64,000 nt of DNA, taken from NCBI RefSeq assembly GCF_003194625.1, contig NZ_QHKX01000001.1, positions 930,001-994,000 on the forward strand, given 5' to 3'. A program made the position numbers and the translations under genes. Numbering within the stretch: the stretch's first letter is position 1; each line of letters begins with the position of its first letter. This DNA comes from Nocardioides solisilvae (GTDB taxonomy: Bacteria; Actinomycetota; Actinomycetes; Propionibacteriales; Nocardioidaceae). This document shows, piece after piece, positions 41,770 to 50,396 of the stretch. The notes under the pieces are model-generated. The model searched no databases. It saw only the letters and a list, made by a program, of their open reading frames with translations, and had not been told where the DNA came from.

Positions 41770-43026
41770 GTGGAGTCGCACGGTCGCAGGGTCGCCTTCG
41801 TCTGCCAGTGGTACCCCCCGGAGCCGGCCGCCGTGCCGCAGGGGATCGCCACCGCGCTGGCCGACCAGGGGCTGCGGGTCGAGGTGCTGACCGGGGTGCC
41901 GAACTACCCGACCGGGGTGGTCGCCGACGGGTACGCCGCGTGGCGTCCCTCCCGGGAGCAGCTGGGCGGGCTGCCGGTCCGGCGGGTCCCGCTCTACCCC
42001 AGCCACGACGCCAGCGCCGTGCGCCGCCTGCTCAACTACGCCTCCTGGGCGGTGTCGGCGGCCGTCCTGGGCCAGCGCCTGCTGCGCCGCGCCGACGTCG
42101 CCCTGGTCTACTCCTCCCCGGCGACCGCGGCGCTGCCGGCGATGGTCGCGCGCCGGCTGTGGGGCACGCCGTACGTGCTGCTGGTCCAGGACGTGTGGCC
42201 CGACTCGGTCTTCGCCTCCGGCTTCCTCCCCGGGACGGTGGGCCGGGTGGCCCGCCGCGTGCTCGAGGTGCTGGTCGGGTGGACCTACCGGTCCGCCGAC
42301 CACGTCGCCGTCACCTCCCCCGGGATGGTCGGGCTGCTCGCGTCGCGGGGCGTGCCGGCCGACAAGCTCTCCGTGGTCCACAACTGGGTCGAGGAGGCGC
42401 CCGCCGCGCAGCCGGAGGCGGGCGAGGCGGACGCGGTGCGCGCCGCCTGGGGCGTCGGGGCCGACGACTTCGTCCTCATGTACGCCGGCAACCACGGCCA
42501 GGCGCAGGCCCTGGAGCCGGTGGTCGACGTCTTCGCCGGCCTGCCCGCCGACGCCGGCTGCCACCTGGTCCTCGTCGGCGACGGCATCGCCAAGCCCGGC
42601 CTGGTCGAGCGGGCCGCCGGCCACCCGCTGGTGCACTTCCTGGACCCCGTGCCGCGGACCGCGATGCCGGCGCTGACCTCCGCCGCCGACGCCCAGCTGG
42701 TCTCGCTGGACGCCCAGCCGCTCTTCGCCGTCACCATGCCCAGCAAGGTGCAGTCGATCATGGCCGCGGGCGTGCCGCTCCTGGTCTCGGCCGAGGGCGA
42801 CAGCGCCGACGCGGTCCGCACCGCCGGCGCCGGGCTCACCGCGCCCCCCGGCGACCGCGACGCCCTGCGCGAGGCGGTGCTGGCGCTGGCCGCCACCCCG
42901 GCGGAGGAGCGCCGCGCGATGGGCCGCCGCGGGCGCGCCCACTACGAGGAGCACATGTCCCGCGACGTCGGCGCGGGCGCGCTGCGCCGGCTGCTGGAGC
43001 GGGCCGCGGATCGGCGGCGCCGGTGA
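41770..43026 (+). CDS. GT4-family glycosyltransferase, WbuB-like
   Basis: A 418-residue GT-B glycosyltransferase. The N-terminal acceptor domain has RVAFVCQWYPPEPAAVPQGI, VEVLTGVPNYPTGVVADGYA and VLLVQDVWPDSVFASGFLPG. The C-terminal donor domain has VVHNWVEEAPAAQPEAG, LMYAGNHGQAQALEPVVDVF and AVTMPSKVQSIMAAGVPLLV. The YPPE, VLTGxPNYP and DLWPDS-like motifs match WbuB-type enzymes, which I recall as N-acetyl-L-fucosaminyl transferases in E. coli O26. That agrees with the capEFG genes in this cluster. Acceptor and linkage remain unknown. GTG start. The stop overlaps the next transferase gene by 4 bp. Confidence 0.85.
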   Translation: MESHGRRVAFVCQWYPPEPAAVPQGIATALADQGLRVEVLTGVPNYPTGVVADGYAAWRPSREQLGGLPVRRVPLYPSHDASAVRRLLNYASWAVSAAVLGQRLLRRADVALVYSSPATAALPAMVARRLWGTPYVLLVQDVWPDSVFASGFLPGTVGRVARRVLEVLVGWTYRSADHVAVTSPGMVGLLASRGVPADKLSVVHNWVEEAPAAQPEAGEADAVRAAWGVGADDFVLMYAGNHGQAQALEPVVDVFAGLPADAGCHLVLVGDGIAKPGLVERAAGHPLVHFLDPVPRTAMPALTSAADAQLVSLDAQPLFAVTMPSKVQSIMAAGVPLLVSAEGDSADAVRTAGAGLTAPPGDRDALREAVLALAATPAEERRAMGRRGRAHYEEHMSRDVGAGALRRLLERAADRRRR

Positions 43027-44162
43027 CCGGCCCGCGCGTCCTGCTCGACCTGTCCAACCTGGTCGCGGGCGGCGGCGTCCAGGTGGGCGCCTCGTTCGTC
43101 GACGAGCTGGTGCGGATCTCCGAGGACCCCGCGGAGCACCGTCGCCGGCCCTGGCTGGCCGGCGCGGCCGTGGAGATGTCGGCCCAGGTCGCCGACAACC
43201 TGACGCGCGACCCGGCCGCGCTCGGCGCCGCCGTGGTGGACGGCCGCCCCCTGGCCCGGGCGCGCCGCCGCCCCGACCTTCCGGGCCGGCACCCCTTCGA
43301 CGTCGCCTTCACCGTCTTCGGCCCCGACTTCGGCCCGCGGCGCGCGCCCGTGCGGGTGGTGGGGTTCGCCGACGTCACCAGCCTGTTCCCCGAGCACGCC
43401 GGCTTCGTCGGCGCGCAGGCGCGACTCAAGCACGCGCTCCGGATGCGGCTCTCGCGGCGGCGGTTCCGCACCGCCGACCTGGTGGTCACCGAGGCGGCGC
43501 ACGTGGCCCGCTCGCTCGCCGAGCGGTGGGGAATCGACCCGGCCCGCACCCGGGTGGTGCCCAACGTCCTCAACGGGATCTTCCGCGACGCGGCCCGGCA
43601 CGAGCCGCTGGGCGCCACGCTCCCCGACGGCCCGGTGCTCGCCTTCCCCACCCGCGCCTACCCGCACAAGAACCTCGCCGTCCTCGGCCCGGCCGCCCGG
43701 CTGCTGCGCGAGCGCCACGGCCTCGACGTCCGGTTCGCCCTCACCCTCACCGACGCCGAGTGGTCCGGCCTCGACCCGGCGACCCGGGACGCCGCGGTCA
43801 ACCTCGGCCCCGTCCGCGTCGCGCAGGTCCCGGCCCTCTACGCCGCCTGCGACGGCGTCGTCTTCCCCAGCCTCAACGAGTGCTTCTCCGTCACCCCGCT
43901 GGAGGCGCTGCGGGCGGGCCGGCCGCTGGTCGCCTCCGACCGGGAGTTCGTCCGCGAGATCGCGGGCGGGGCCGCCTGGTACGCCGAGCCCACCGACCCC
44001 GCCTCGCTCGCCGACGCGCTCGCCGCGATGCTGACCGACGCGCCCGGGCGGGCCCGGCGGGTCGCCGAGGGGGAGCGGATCGCCGCCGCCTGGCCCACCG
44101 CCGCCGACCGCGCCGAGGCCTACCTCGCGGTGGTCGACGAGGTCCTGGCGGGCGCGCGGTGA
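43023..44162 (+). CDS. GT4-family glycosyltransferase
   Basis: A 379-residue GT-B enzyme. It begins VTGPRVLLDLSNLVAGGGVQ and has a donor-site region with TRVVPNVLNGIFRDAARHEP, LAFPTRAYPHKNLAVLGPAA, VAQVPALYAACDGVVFPSLN then ECFSVTPLEALRAGRPLVAS. The E-x7-E-like pattern in NECFSVTPLEAL is the GT4 nucleotide-sugar site. It probably extends the lipid-linked repeat unit after the WbuB-like step. GTG start in a GTGA overlap; the stop overlaps the flippase gene in the same way. The sugar is not predictable. Confidence 0.85.
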   Translation: MTGPRVLLDLSNLVAGGGVQVGASFVDELVRISEDPAEHRRRPWLAGAAVEMSAQVADNLTRDPAALGAAVVDGRPLARARRRPDLPGRHPFDVAFTVFGPDFGPRRAPVRVVGFADVTSLFPEHAGFVGAQARLKHALRMRLSRRRFRTADLVVTEAAHVARSLAERWGIDPARTRVVPNVLNGIFRDAARHEPLGATLPDGPVLAFPTRAYPHKNLAVLGPAARLLRERHGLDVRFALTLTDAEWSGLDPATRDAAVNLGPVRVAQVPALYAACDGVVFPSLNECFSVTPLEALRAGRPLVASDREFVREIAGGAAWYAEPTDPASLADALAAMLTDAPGRARRVAEGERIAAAWPTAADRAEAYLAVVDEVLAGAR

Positions 44163-45364
44163 GGCACGTCCGGCGCCTCGGCCTGGGCGTCATCGACCAG
44201 GGGCTCTCGAGCATCTCCAACGTCCTGTTCCTCGTGGCGGTCGCCCGCGAGGCCGGGGTCGACGAGTTCGGCGCGGTCTCCTTCGCCTACGCCCTCTTCG
44301 CCTTCGGCCTCGCGGTGCAGCGCGCCTCCATGGGAACGCTGATCTCCCTCTCGGCCGGGCGCCGGGTGCCGCCCCCGGTGCTGGTGAGCCTGCTCTGGGG
44401 CGTGCTGATGGGCGCCCTCGGGGTGGTGCTCGGCCAGGTGGTCGGGGACGGCGGCTCCGCGGCGTACTACGTGGTGGTCGGCGCGTGCCTGGTCGTCTAC
44501 CCGCAGGACCTGCTGCGCTACAGCGTGATCGCCGAGCGCCGGGTCGGCCTGGCCGTGGTCAGCGACGGCGTCTGGGTGGCGGTCACGGTCGGGCTCTTCG
44601 GCGCCAGCGTGCTGGGCGTCGACCTGGACGCGACCACGATGACGCTGGTCTGGGTGGTGCTGGGCGGCGGGGCGGCGCTGCTGGCAATCCTGGTGCCGCT
44701 GCTGCGGGGGGTGAGCGTCCGGCTGCACTGGCTCTCCGAGCACGCCCACGAGCTGCGCACGCTCGGCCCGGACGCGTTCCTGGGCGCGGTCGCCCCGCTG
44801 GTCCTGGCCGCGGTGATGGCGCACTTCATGACCTTCGGCGACGTGGCGGCGGTGCGCGGCGCGGGCACGCTGCTGGGACCGGCGGCGATGCTCTTCTCCG
44901 CCCTGCCGGTGGTGCTGCTGCCCGAGATGGCCCGGGTGCTCGGCGACGACCGCTCCCGGCTCGCCGTCGCCCAGGCCGTGGCGATGGCGCTGCTGGTGCT
45001 CGGCTGGGGCGGGGTGCTGGCGCTGCTGCCCGACGGGGTCGGCGGGCAGGTGCTCGGCGAGACCTGGTCGGCCAGCCGGGCGATCCTGCTGTGGGTGGTG
45101 CTGGAGATGGTGATGTGGGCGTTCGCGTCGGGGCCGATCGCCTTCCTCGGCACCTACCGGCGGTGGCGCACCCTGCTCCTGGCCCGGGTGGTCTACCTGA
45201 CCGCGGTCGGCTGCGCCCTGGCGGCGACGGTGTGGACCGGCGACCTCACCAAGGTGATGGTCGGGATGCTGCTGGCCAGCGTGGTCAATTGCGCGGTGCT
45301 GACCGCAGCGGCGCGCCGGGAAAGCTCACGCCCGGGCGAGCAGGCAGCTTCCCCCGCCGGGTGA
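44159..45364 (+). CDS. Wzx-like polysaccharide flippase
   Basis: A 401-residue polytopic protein with about 12 hydrophobic helices, in the MOP/Wzx size range. It starts VRHVRRLGLGVIDQGLSSIS then NVLFLVAVAREAGVDEFGAV SF, a typical oligosaccharide-transporter opening. Charged residues lie between helices, for example AERRVGLAVVSDGVW and FLGTYRRWRTLLLARVVYLT. It would flip the undecaprenyl-linked repeat unit across the membrane for the Wzy-like polymerases encoded about 12 kb upstream. GTG start in a GTGA overlap. Its TGA and the convergent gene's TGA share the palindrome TGACGTCA. Codon use becomes less GC-biased in its last 60 bases, leading into the next gene. Confidence 0.8.
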   Translation: MRHVRRLGLGVIDQGLSSISNVLFLVAVAREAGVDEFGAVSFAYALFAFGLAVQRASMGTLISLSAGRRVPPPVLVSLLWGVLMGALGVVLGQVVGDGGSAAYYVVVGACLVVYPQDLLRYSVIAERRVGLAVVSDGVWVAVTVGLFGASVLGVDLDATTMTLVWVVLGGGAALLAILVPLLRGVSVRLHWLSEHAHELRTLGPDAFLGAVAPLVLAAVMAHFMTFGDVAAVRGAGTLLGPAAMLFSALPVVLLPEMARVLGDDRSRLAVAQAVAMALLVLGWGGVLALLPDGVGGQVLGETWSASRAILLWVVLEMVMWAFASGPIAFLGTYRRWRTLLLARVVYLTAVGCALAATVWTGDLTKVMVGMLLASVVNCAVLTAAARRESSRPGEQAASPAG

Positions 45365-45366
45365 CG

Positions 45367-46272
45367 TCAGTGGGCGGCACCCCAGTTCGCGCGCACCTGC
45401 TGCCGACGCTCCCGGCCATCCTCGCCGTCCGGCATCTTGCGGATGAAGAAGCGGTCCGACGCCAGTGCGGTCCTCAGGTCCTCGGCCGTGACGCTGCCCT
45501 GCAGCGATCCGCGAAGCCAGTGGAAGTTCGAGAAGTGGGCCAGCGGACGTCCCTCGTAGTGCTCGGGTCCCCCGACCTGTGTCCTGCTCGCCCAGGGCGA
45601 GTTGAAGATGTGGGTGTGGAACGCGATCTCGTCGGGGGCCCAGGCGTTGGACAGGTGGGCGAACGCACCTTGCTCGTCCTCCGACACGAGCTCAACGGCA
45701 AGAGCGCGTGGAAGGCCGATCCACTGAGAGCCGCACATGGAGTCCTCACGGGCGTCGCGCACCGGGCGAGCGAGGAGTCCGGCGACCCGGCGGAGCGGCC
45801 CGCCCAGCCCTCGGCCTCCACGCTTCCTCAGGTGGCCGATCGCCCCGTCGAGGAAGTGACGCCGTCGCACCCGGTCCAGCCCCATGAACGCGTCGCCCTC
45901 ACGCAGGGGAAAAGCGCGGCAGTGCACCGAGAACGGGGCCCCCTCGACGAATCTCACGAAGTCCTCGACGGGGCGCAACGGGAAGCACCTTCCCGAGAGG
46001 AAGGCCACGAAGTCGACCTCCGGGTCCTCCAGGGCGGCGGAGAGCAGTCGGACCATCACCCGGTGGACGCTGAATCCGCCCCAGTGCACACATTCCGGGT
46101 CGTCGAGCACCCGCACGTGCGTGCCGATCGAGTCCAGCTGCCCCGCGTGGGCGAGTTCCCGGTGAAAAGGCCGGTCCAGGTGGACCACCACACGGTGTGG
46201 AGCGAGCTCGCGGCACAGCTCGCGCAGGCCGACGAGGTCGTCGTGAGCCACGACGAGGAAGGCGACGTTCAC
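45367..46272 (-). CDS. GT14-like glycosyltransferase (core-2/I-branching type)
   Basis: A 301-residue protein resembling bacterial beta-1,6-N-acetylglucosaminyltransferase/xylosyltransferase-like GT14 enzymes. It begins VNVAFLVVAHDDLVGLRELC and has VHLDRPFHRELAHAG, VHWGGFSVHRVMVRLLSAAL and DFVAFLSGRCFPLRPVEDFV (the L-S-G-x-C-x-P-L signature). Also present are MCGSQWIGLPRALAVELVSE and NAWAPDEIAFHTHIFNSPWA. The donor and acceptor are unknown. It has its own leaderless TAGGGT promoter. Third-position GC looks lower than in neighbours, suggesting later acquisition at the edge of the polysaccharide cluster. Confidence 0.8.
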   Translation of the reverse strand: MNVAFLVVAHDDLVGLRELCRELAPHRVVVHLDRPFHRELAHAGQLDSIGTHVRVLDDPECVHWGGFSVHRVMVRLLSAALEDPEVDFVAFLSGRCFPLRPVEDFVRFVEGAPFSVHCRAFPLREGDAFMGLDRVRRRHFLDGAIGHLRKRGGRGLGGPLRRVAGLLARPVRDAREDSMCGSQWIGLPRALAVELVSEDEQGAFAHLSNAWAPDEIAFHTHIFNSPWASRTQVGGPEHYEGRPLAHFSNFHWLRGSLQGSVTAEDLRTALASDRFFIRKMPDGEDGRERRQQVRANWGAAH

Positions 46273-46278
46273 GGGCGC

Positions 46279-46284
46279 ACCCTA
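46279..46284 (-). promoter_or_regulatory. -10 element of the GT14-like gene (leaderless)
   Basis: Minus-strand TAGGGT is followed by GCGCCC and then the GTG start. The 12-mer TAGGGTGCGCCC is identical to that before the aminotransferase start at 53750. Confidence 0.6.
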
Positions 46285-46285
46285 C

Positions 46286-46849
46286 TCAGGCGAGCGCGTC
46301 GGCCTCGAAGTCCGGGTGCCGGCTGGAGACCTTGCGGACGGCGGCGAGGTGGCCGCCGAGGTAGCCGCCGACGCCCATCGCCGTGGAGCCGGCGAGGCCC
46401 AGGGCGACGCCGGTGAGGTGGCTGCCCCGGCGCCGGGCGGCGAGCGAGGCGCCGTACAGCCCGATCGCGGCGACGTTGGAGAACGCGTGGACGACGCCGA
46501 CCCGCTTCTCCGACCGACCGCTGCGGTGCCACTCCGCCCAGCCGGCCAGCGCGGTGGGCAGCGACGCGGCGAGGCCGCCGGCGACGAGCAGCTCGGCGGC
46601 GGGCCGGGAGCGCTCGCCCCCGACCAGGTCGAGCACCGTCGCCGAGGTCCACATCCCGATCGGGACGTCGGTCATCAGCGGGTGGATCGCATGGCCCAGC
46701 CAGTCGCCCTGCAGCAGGCGGCGCCGCCCCTCGCTGCCGACGAGGGCGTCGGCGAACGGCTGGTAGAAGCCCACCAGCGGGTCGAGCCGCTCGCTGCGCT
46801 CGAGAGCCTGGGTCGCCCGGACGAGGGGGTGCGAGGAGGTGGTGGCCAT
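46286..46849 (-). CDS. DUF2231 domain membrane protein
   Basis: A 187-residue protein with about four hydrophobic helices. The DUF2231 signature HAIHPLMTDVPIGMWTSATV then LDLVGG lies near residue 55, followed by WAEWHRSGRSEKRVGVVHAF SN. The His-Pro pair and later His could bind a metal or haem, but the function is not known. ATG start. It follows the histidine kinase gene by 5 nt on the same strand, so it is part of the two-component operon and possibly its output or sensor accessory. Confidence 0.8.
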   Translation of the reverse strand: MATTSSHPLVRATQALERSERLDPLVGFYQPFADALVGSEGRRRLLQGDWLGHAIHPLMTDVPIGMWTSATVLDLVGGERSRPAAELLVAGGLAASLPTALAGWAEWHRSGRSEKRVGVVHAFSNVAAIGLYGASLAARRRGSHLTGVALGLAGSTAMGVGGYLGGHLAAVRKVSSRHPDFEADALA

Positions 46850-46854
46850 GCGGC

Positions 46855-48216
46855 CTACGTACCCACCTGCGCCCCCGGCACCCACATGACCAGGCGGGCC
46901 CCGCCGGCGGGGGAGTGGTCGGCCCGGACCGCCCCGGAGTGCCGCTCGACCGCCTGCCGGACGATCGAGAGCCCCAGCCCCGAGCCGGGCAGCGCGCGGG
47001 CGTCGTCGGAGCGGTAGAACCGGTCGAAGACCCGGGGCAGGTCCTCCTCGGCGATCCCCGGCCCCTCGTCGTCGACGGTCAGCACCCCGTCGGCGAGACG
47101 CACGGTGACCGTGCCGTCGGCGGGGCTCCACTTGGCGGCGTTGTCGAGCAGGTTGGTGACGGCACGCTCCAGGGCGCCGGCCTCGCCGCGCACCCGCCAC
47201 GGCTCCACCTCGACGTCGAACGTCGCGCTCGAGCGGCGGCGGACCCGGGCGACCGCGCGCTGCACCACGTCGGCGAGGTCGAGCTCGGTGACCACGTGGG
47301 AGAGCGGCTCGTCGCGGGCCAGCTCGACCAGGTCGCCGACCAGGGTGGAGAGCTCCTCGGTCTGCGCGCGCACGTCGTCCAGCAGCTCGGCGCGCGCGTC
47401 GGCGGGCAGCCCGTCGCCGGCCTGGGAGAGCAGGTCGAGGTTGGTCCGCAAGCTGGTCAGCGGGGTGCGCAGCTCGTGGCCGGCGTCGGCGACGAGCCGG
47501 CGCTCGCGGTCGCGGGAGGCCGAGACCGCGCGGACCATCTCGTTGAACGCGCGGGCCAGCCGGGCGACCTCGTCGTCGCCCTCCACGCGGATCGGCCGCA
47601 GGTCCTGGGTGCGGGCGATCTTCTCCATCGCGGCCGTGAGCCGGCGCACGGGCCGCAGGCCGTTGCGGGCCACCAGCCAGCCGGCCAGCGCGGCGACCAG
47701 GACCCCGGTGCCGCCGAAGATCGCCATCACGGTGCCCACGCCGCGCACGGTCCGGTCGACGTCGGCCGTGGGCTGCAGCAGCACGAGCGCGGCGCCGCCG
47801 CGGCCCGCGGGCACGGCGGCCACGCGGTAGCGGGTGCCGTCCTCGGCGCGCAGCGAGCGCAGCGACTCCGCGCGCTCGCCGGCCGCCACCTCCACCTCGG
47901 GGTCGCCGAGGGTGAACGCCGGCCCCTCGTCGTCGGCGGTGAACCAGCGACCGTCGGCGGTCACGTAGACGATCCGCACGTCGGCCGCGCCGAGCATCCA
48001 GGACGGCGCCTCGCGCGCGGTCATCTCCGCCAGGACCGCGGTGGAGGCGGCGCTGCGGGTGCGGTTGAGCAGCGAGTCGTCGAGGTTGGACTGCAGCTGC
48101 ATCCGCACCGTGAGGAAGGAGCCGGCCGCCATGAAGGCGATCGCGACGCCGACGGCCATCGTGGTCAGCAGCGCCACCCGGCTCGCCAGCGAGCGGCGGT
48201 AGTGGAGGCGGTTCAT
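46855..48216 (-). CDS. Sensor histidine kinase (MprB-like)
   Basis: A 453-residue OmpR-associated sensor kinase. There are two transmembrane helices (about residues 14-38 and 162-184) with an extracytoplasmic sensor between them, then a HAMP domain (GLRPVRRLTAAMEKIARTQD). The dimerisation domain has the phospho-acceptor in DAGHELRTPLTSLRTNLDLL. The ATPase domain has the N box RAVTNLLDNAAKWSPADGTV, G1 VDDEGPGIAEEDLPRVFDRF and G2 PGSGLGLSIVRQAVERHSGA. It phosphorylates the response regulator encoded 7 nt upstream. The arrangement resembles MprAB-type envelope-stress systems. The signal is unknown. Confidence 0.92.
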   Translation of the reverse strand: MNRLHYRRSLASRVALLTTMAVGVAIAFMAAGSFLTVRMQLQSNLDDSLLNRTRSAASTAVLAEMTAREAPSWMLGAADVRIVYVTADGRWFTADDEGPAFTLGDPEVEVAAGERAESLRSLRAEDGTRYRVAAVPAGRGGAALVLLQPTADVDRTVRGVGTVMAIFGGTGVLVAALAGWLVARNGLRPVRRLTAAMEKIARTQDLRPIRVEGDDEVARLARAFNEMVRAVSASRDRERRLVADAGHELRTPLTSLRTNLDLLSQAGDGLPADARAELLDDVRAQTEELSTLVGDLVELARDEPLSHVVTELDLADVVQRAVARVRRRSSATFDVEVEPWRVRGEAGALERAVTNLLDNAAKWSPADGTVTVRLADGVLTVDDEGPGIAEEDLPRVFDRFYRSDDARALPGSGLGLSIVRQAVERHSGAVRADHSPAGGARLVMWVPGAQVGT

Positions 48217-48223
48217 CCGTCCC

Positions 48224-48946
48224 TCAGGCCTCCCGCAGCACGTAGCCGACCCCGCGGACGGTGTGGATCAGCCGCGGCTCGTCGCCCGCCTCGGTCTTGC
48301 GACGCAGGTAGCCGACGTAGACCTCCAGCGAGTTGGCGCTCGTGGGGAAGTCGTAGCCCCACACCTCCTCGAGGATGAAGGAGCGCTCGAGCACCCGGCG
48401 CGGCCGGCGCAGGAACATCTCGAGCAGCGTGAACTCGGTGCGGGTGAGCTCGATCGCGCGCTCCCCGCGGCGGACCTCGCGGGTGGCCAGGTCCATCGAG
48501 AGGTCGGCGAAGGCCAGCACCTCGTCGTGCGCCCCGTCGGCCCCGTCGCCCGGGGCGACGCGGCGCAGCAGCGCCCGCAGCCGGGCGAGGAGCTCCTCCA
48601 GGGCGAAGGGCTTGGTGAGGTAGTCGTCGGCCCCCGCGTCGAGGCCCTCGACCCGGTCGCCGACCGCGTCCCGCGCGGTGAGCACGAGGATCGGGACGTC
48701 GTGGCCGGCGGTCCGCAGCGCGCGGGTCGCCTCGAGGCCGTCGAGCCTCGGCATCATCACGTCCATCACCACGACGTCGGGGGTGACGGCCGAGATGCTC
48801 GCCAGCGCCTCCGCGCCGTCGCTGGCGAGGGCGACCTCGTAGCCGTTGAACTCCAGCGAGCGGCGCAGCGACTCGCGGACGGCGCGGTCGTCGTCCACGA
48901 CCAGCACGCGGGAGCGGGGGGCGTCGGTGGGGGACGGGCTGGGCAC
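48224..48946 (-). CDS. OmpR-family response regulator (MprA-like)
   Basis: A 240-residue response regulator. The receiver domain has [20 protein letters not shown], the phospho-acceptor Asp in [14 protein letters not shown] (about residue 60), ILVLTARD and [20 protein letters not shown]. The winged-helix output domain has [40 protein letters not shown] and [17 protein letters not shown] at 48946 is the only sensible start; the ribosome-binding site is weak. Three CTGAG boxes phased at 11 bp lie 23-55 nt upstream and are likely its own binding site. The kinase gene follows after 7 nt. Confidence 0.92.
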   Translation of the reverse strand: MPSPSPTDAPRSRVLVVDDDRAVRESLRRSLEFNGYEVALASDGAEALASISAVTPDVVVMDVMMPRLDGLEATRALRTAGHDVPILVLTARDAVGDRVEGLDAGADDYLTKPFALEELLARLRALLRRVAPGDGADGAHDEVLAFADLSMDLATREVRRGERAIELTRTEFTLLEMFLRRPRRVLERSFILEEVWGYDFPTSANSLEVYVGYLRRKTEAGDEPRLIHTVRGVGYVLREA

Positions 48947-48968
48947 GGCCCCACTCTGCCAGCCCGAC

Positions 48969-49001
48969 CTGAGCCCCTGCTGAGTCGTCGCTGAGCCGCA
49001 T
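48969..49001. promoter_or_regulatory. Three 11-bp-phased CTGAG boxes, likely response-regulator site
   Basis: CTGAGCCCCTG, CTGAGTCGTCG and CTGAGCCGCAT start at 48969, 48980 and 48991, exactly one helical turn apart. OmpR-type regulators bind tandem direct repeats of this spacing. The array lies between the divergent regulator and GH6 genes, nearer the regulator. Confidence 0.6.
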
Positions 49002-49011
49002 CTGGTCGTTT

Positions 49012-49038
49012 CGCGCACGCGGGGGTCCCGCGTGCGCG
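49012..49038. repeat. Perfect 12-bp stem in the divergent promoter region
   Basis: CGCGCACGCGGG (49012-49023) pairs with CCCGCGTGCGCG (49027-49038) around a GGT loop. It sits between the CTGAG array and the GH6 promoter, and may be an operator or a transcriptional insulator. Confidence 0.5.
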
Positions 49039-49069
49039 CATTTCCGGGACAGCGGCCGAAAAGCCTCCA

Positions 49070-49075
49070 TACCCT
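49070..49075 (+). promoter_or_regulatory. -10 element of the GH6 gene (leaderless)
   Basis: TACCCT is followed by 6 nt and then GTG at 49082 and ATG at 49085. No ribosome-binding site is present, supporting leaderless translation. Confidence 0.55.
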
Positions 49076-49081
49076 AAATTG

Positions 49082-50386
49082 GTGATGTCCTTCCCGCGGG
49101 CCGCAGCCCACCTCGCCGCCGCCGTCCTGGCCGTCGCCGCCTCGATGTCGACCTCCACCGCGGCGGCCCCCCAGGCCGTCTCCGCCGCGCCGGCCGCGCC
49201 CGACCGGCCGAGCACGTACGGCGAGAAGTCGTCCCGGACGACGCTGGAGTACACGCGCCGGGCGAAGAAGTACGACCAGCACGCGGTCGGCGCCACGCGC
49301 GAGCCCGCCGCCGAGGTGTGGCAGGTCCCCGAGGCGGCGTACGCCGAGAACCCCGGCAACCCGCTCGCCGGCCGGCGCTGGGGCGTCTACCTCGGGCCGC
49401 AGGACCAGGTCTGGTCGCCCTTCCTGTCGAGCGTCGGCGAGGAGCGCGAGCAGCTCGCCAAGATCGCGCTGCGGCCGCGGACCAAGTGGTTCGGCGGGTG
49501 GATCCCCGACCAGCAGATCTCCAGCACGGTCTCGCGCTACATCGCCGACTCCCAGGCCGGCGACCCGACCGCGCTGGTCCAGATGGCCCTCTTCCGGATG
49601 TCGCCGTGGGAGGGCGAGGCGTGCGAGCGCCGCTCGACGCCCGAGGAGCGGAGCAGCTACAAGACCTGGATGCGCAACGTCGCCACCGCCATCGGCGAGA
49701 CCCCGACGCTGGTCGTGATGCAGCCCGACATGCCGTTCTTCTGGTGCTCCCCGGACCGCGGCGCCAAGTCGAAGCTCTTCCGCTACGCCACCCGGATCCT
49801 GTCGGAGCTGCCGAACACCGACGTCTACCTGGACGCCGGGGCCGCGGACTGGTGCAAGAAGGGCACGGGCCAGCAGCCCGAGCACTGCGCCGACCTGCTC
49901 GCCCGCGTCGGGATCGAGCACGCCCGCGGCTTCGCCCTCGACTCCACCCACTACACGGGACCGGTCGAGAACGTCCTGCACGGCAGCGAGATCGTCAAGG
50001 CGCTGCGCAAGCGCGGCTTCGGCCACAAGCACTTCATCGTCGACACCGCGAAGTCCGGCCGGCCCACCATGTGGCCCCGGGTGATCCCGGCCGCGAAGGG
50101 CGAGAAGAACGACAACTCCCGGACCTGCACGACCCGGTCGATGAAGCGCTGCGTCACCCTCGGCATCCCGCCGACCGTCCGCACCGCCGACGACCGGTGG
50201 GCGCTGCCCACCGAGATCCGGGCGCTGGCCCGGCGGCACGTCGACGGCTTCGTCTGGTTCGGCCGCCCGTGGCTGCACTACCAGGCCGACCCCTTCGTGA
50301 TGCAGCGCGCGCTGGACATGGGGCGCTCCACCCCGTGGCCGGGCCCGCTGGCCGACGTCCACGCGCCGCTGCTGCGGGGGCGCTGA
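49082..50386 (+). CDS. Secreted glycoside hydrolase family 6-like protein
   Basis: A 434-residue exported protein. A signal peptide covers about the first 32 residues ([20 protein letters not shown]). The mature part resembles GH6 endoglucanases/cellobiohydrolases: [60 protein letters not shown] (the Asp equals the GH6 catalytic acid), [17 protein letters not shown], and [19 protein letters not shown]. It may cut beta-1,4-glucan or remodel the cell's own polysaccharide. GTG at 49082 or ATG at 49085 both fit the leaderless promoter. It is divergent from the two-component operon, whose regulator could act on the shared intergenic boxes. Confidence 0.8.
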   Translation: MMSFPRAAAHLAAAVLAVAASMSTSTAAAPQAVSAAPAAPDRPSTYGEKSSRTTLEYTRRAKKYDQHAVGATREPAAEVWQVPEAAYAENPGNPLAGRRWGVYLGPQDQVWSPFLSSVGEEREQLAKIALRPRTKWFGGWIPDQQISSTVSRYIADSQAGDPTALVQMALFRMSPWEGEACERRSTPEERSSYKTWMRNVATAIGETPTLVVMQPDMPFFWCSPDRGAKSKLFRYATRILSELPNTDVYLDAGAADWCKKGTGQQPEHCADLLARVGIEHARGFALDSTHYTGPVENVLHGSEIVKALRKRGFGHKHFIVDTAKSGRPTMWPRVIPAAKGEKNDNSRTCTTRSMKRCVTLGIPPTVRTADDRWALPTEIRALARRHVDGFVWFGRPWLHYQADPFVMQRALDMGRSTPWPGPLADVHAPLLRGR

Positions 50387-50396
50387 CCGCGGTCAG
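50383..50396. terminator. Short palindrome across two convergent stops
   Basis: CTGACCGCGGTCAG is a perfect 14-nt palindrome containing the TGA of the GH6 gene and, on the other strand, the TGA of the kinase-like gene. It is short, so terminator activity is uncertain. Confidence 0.3.

Noticed and set aside
45362..45369. TGACGTCA as a regulatory operator
   Set aside because: The 8-bp palindrome arises from two convergent TGA stops placed 2 nt apart; there is no promoter there.
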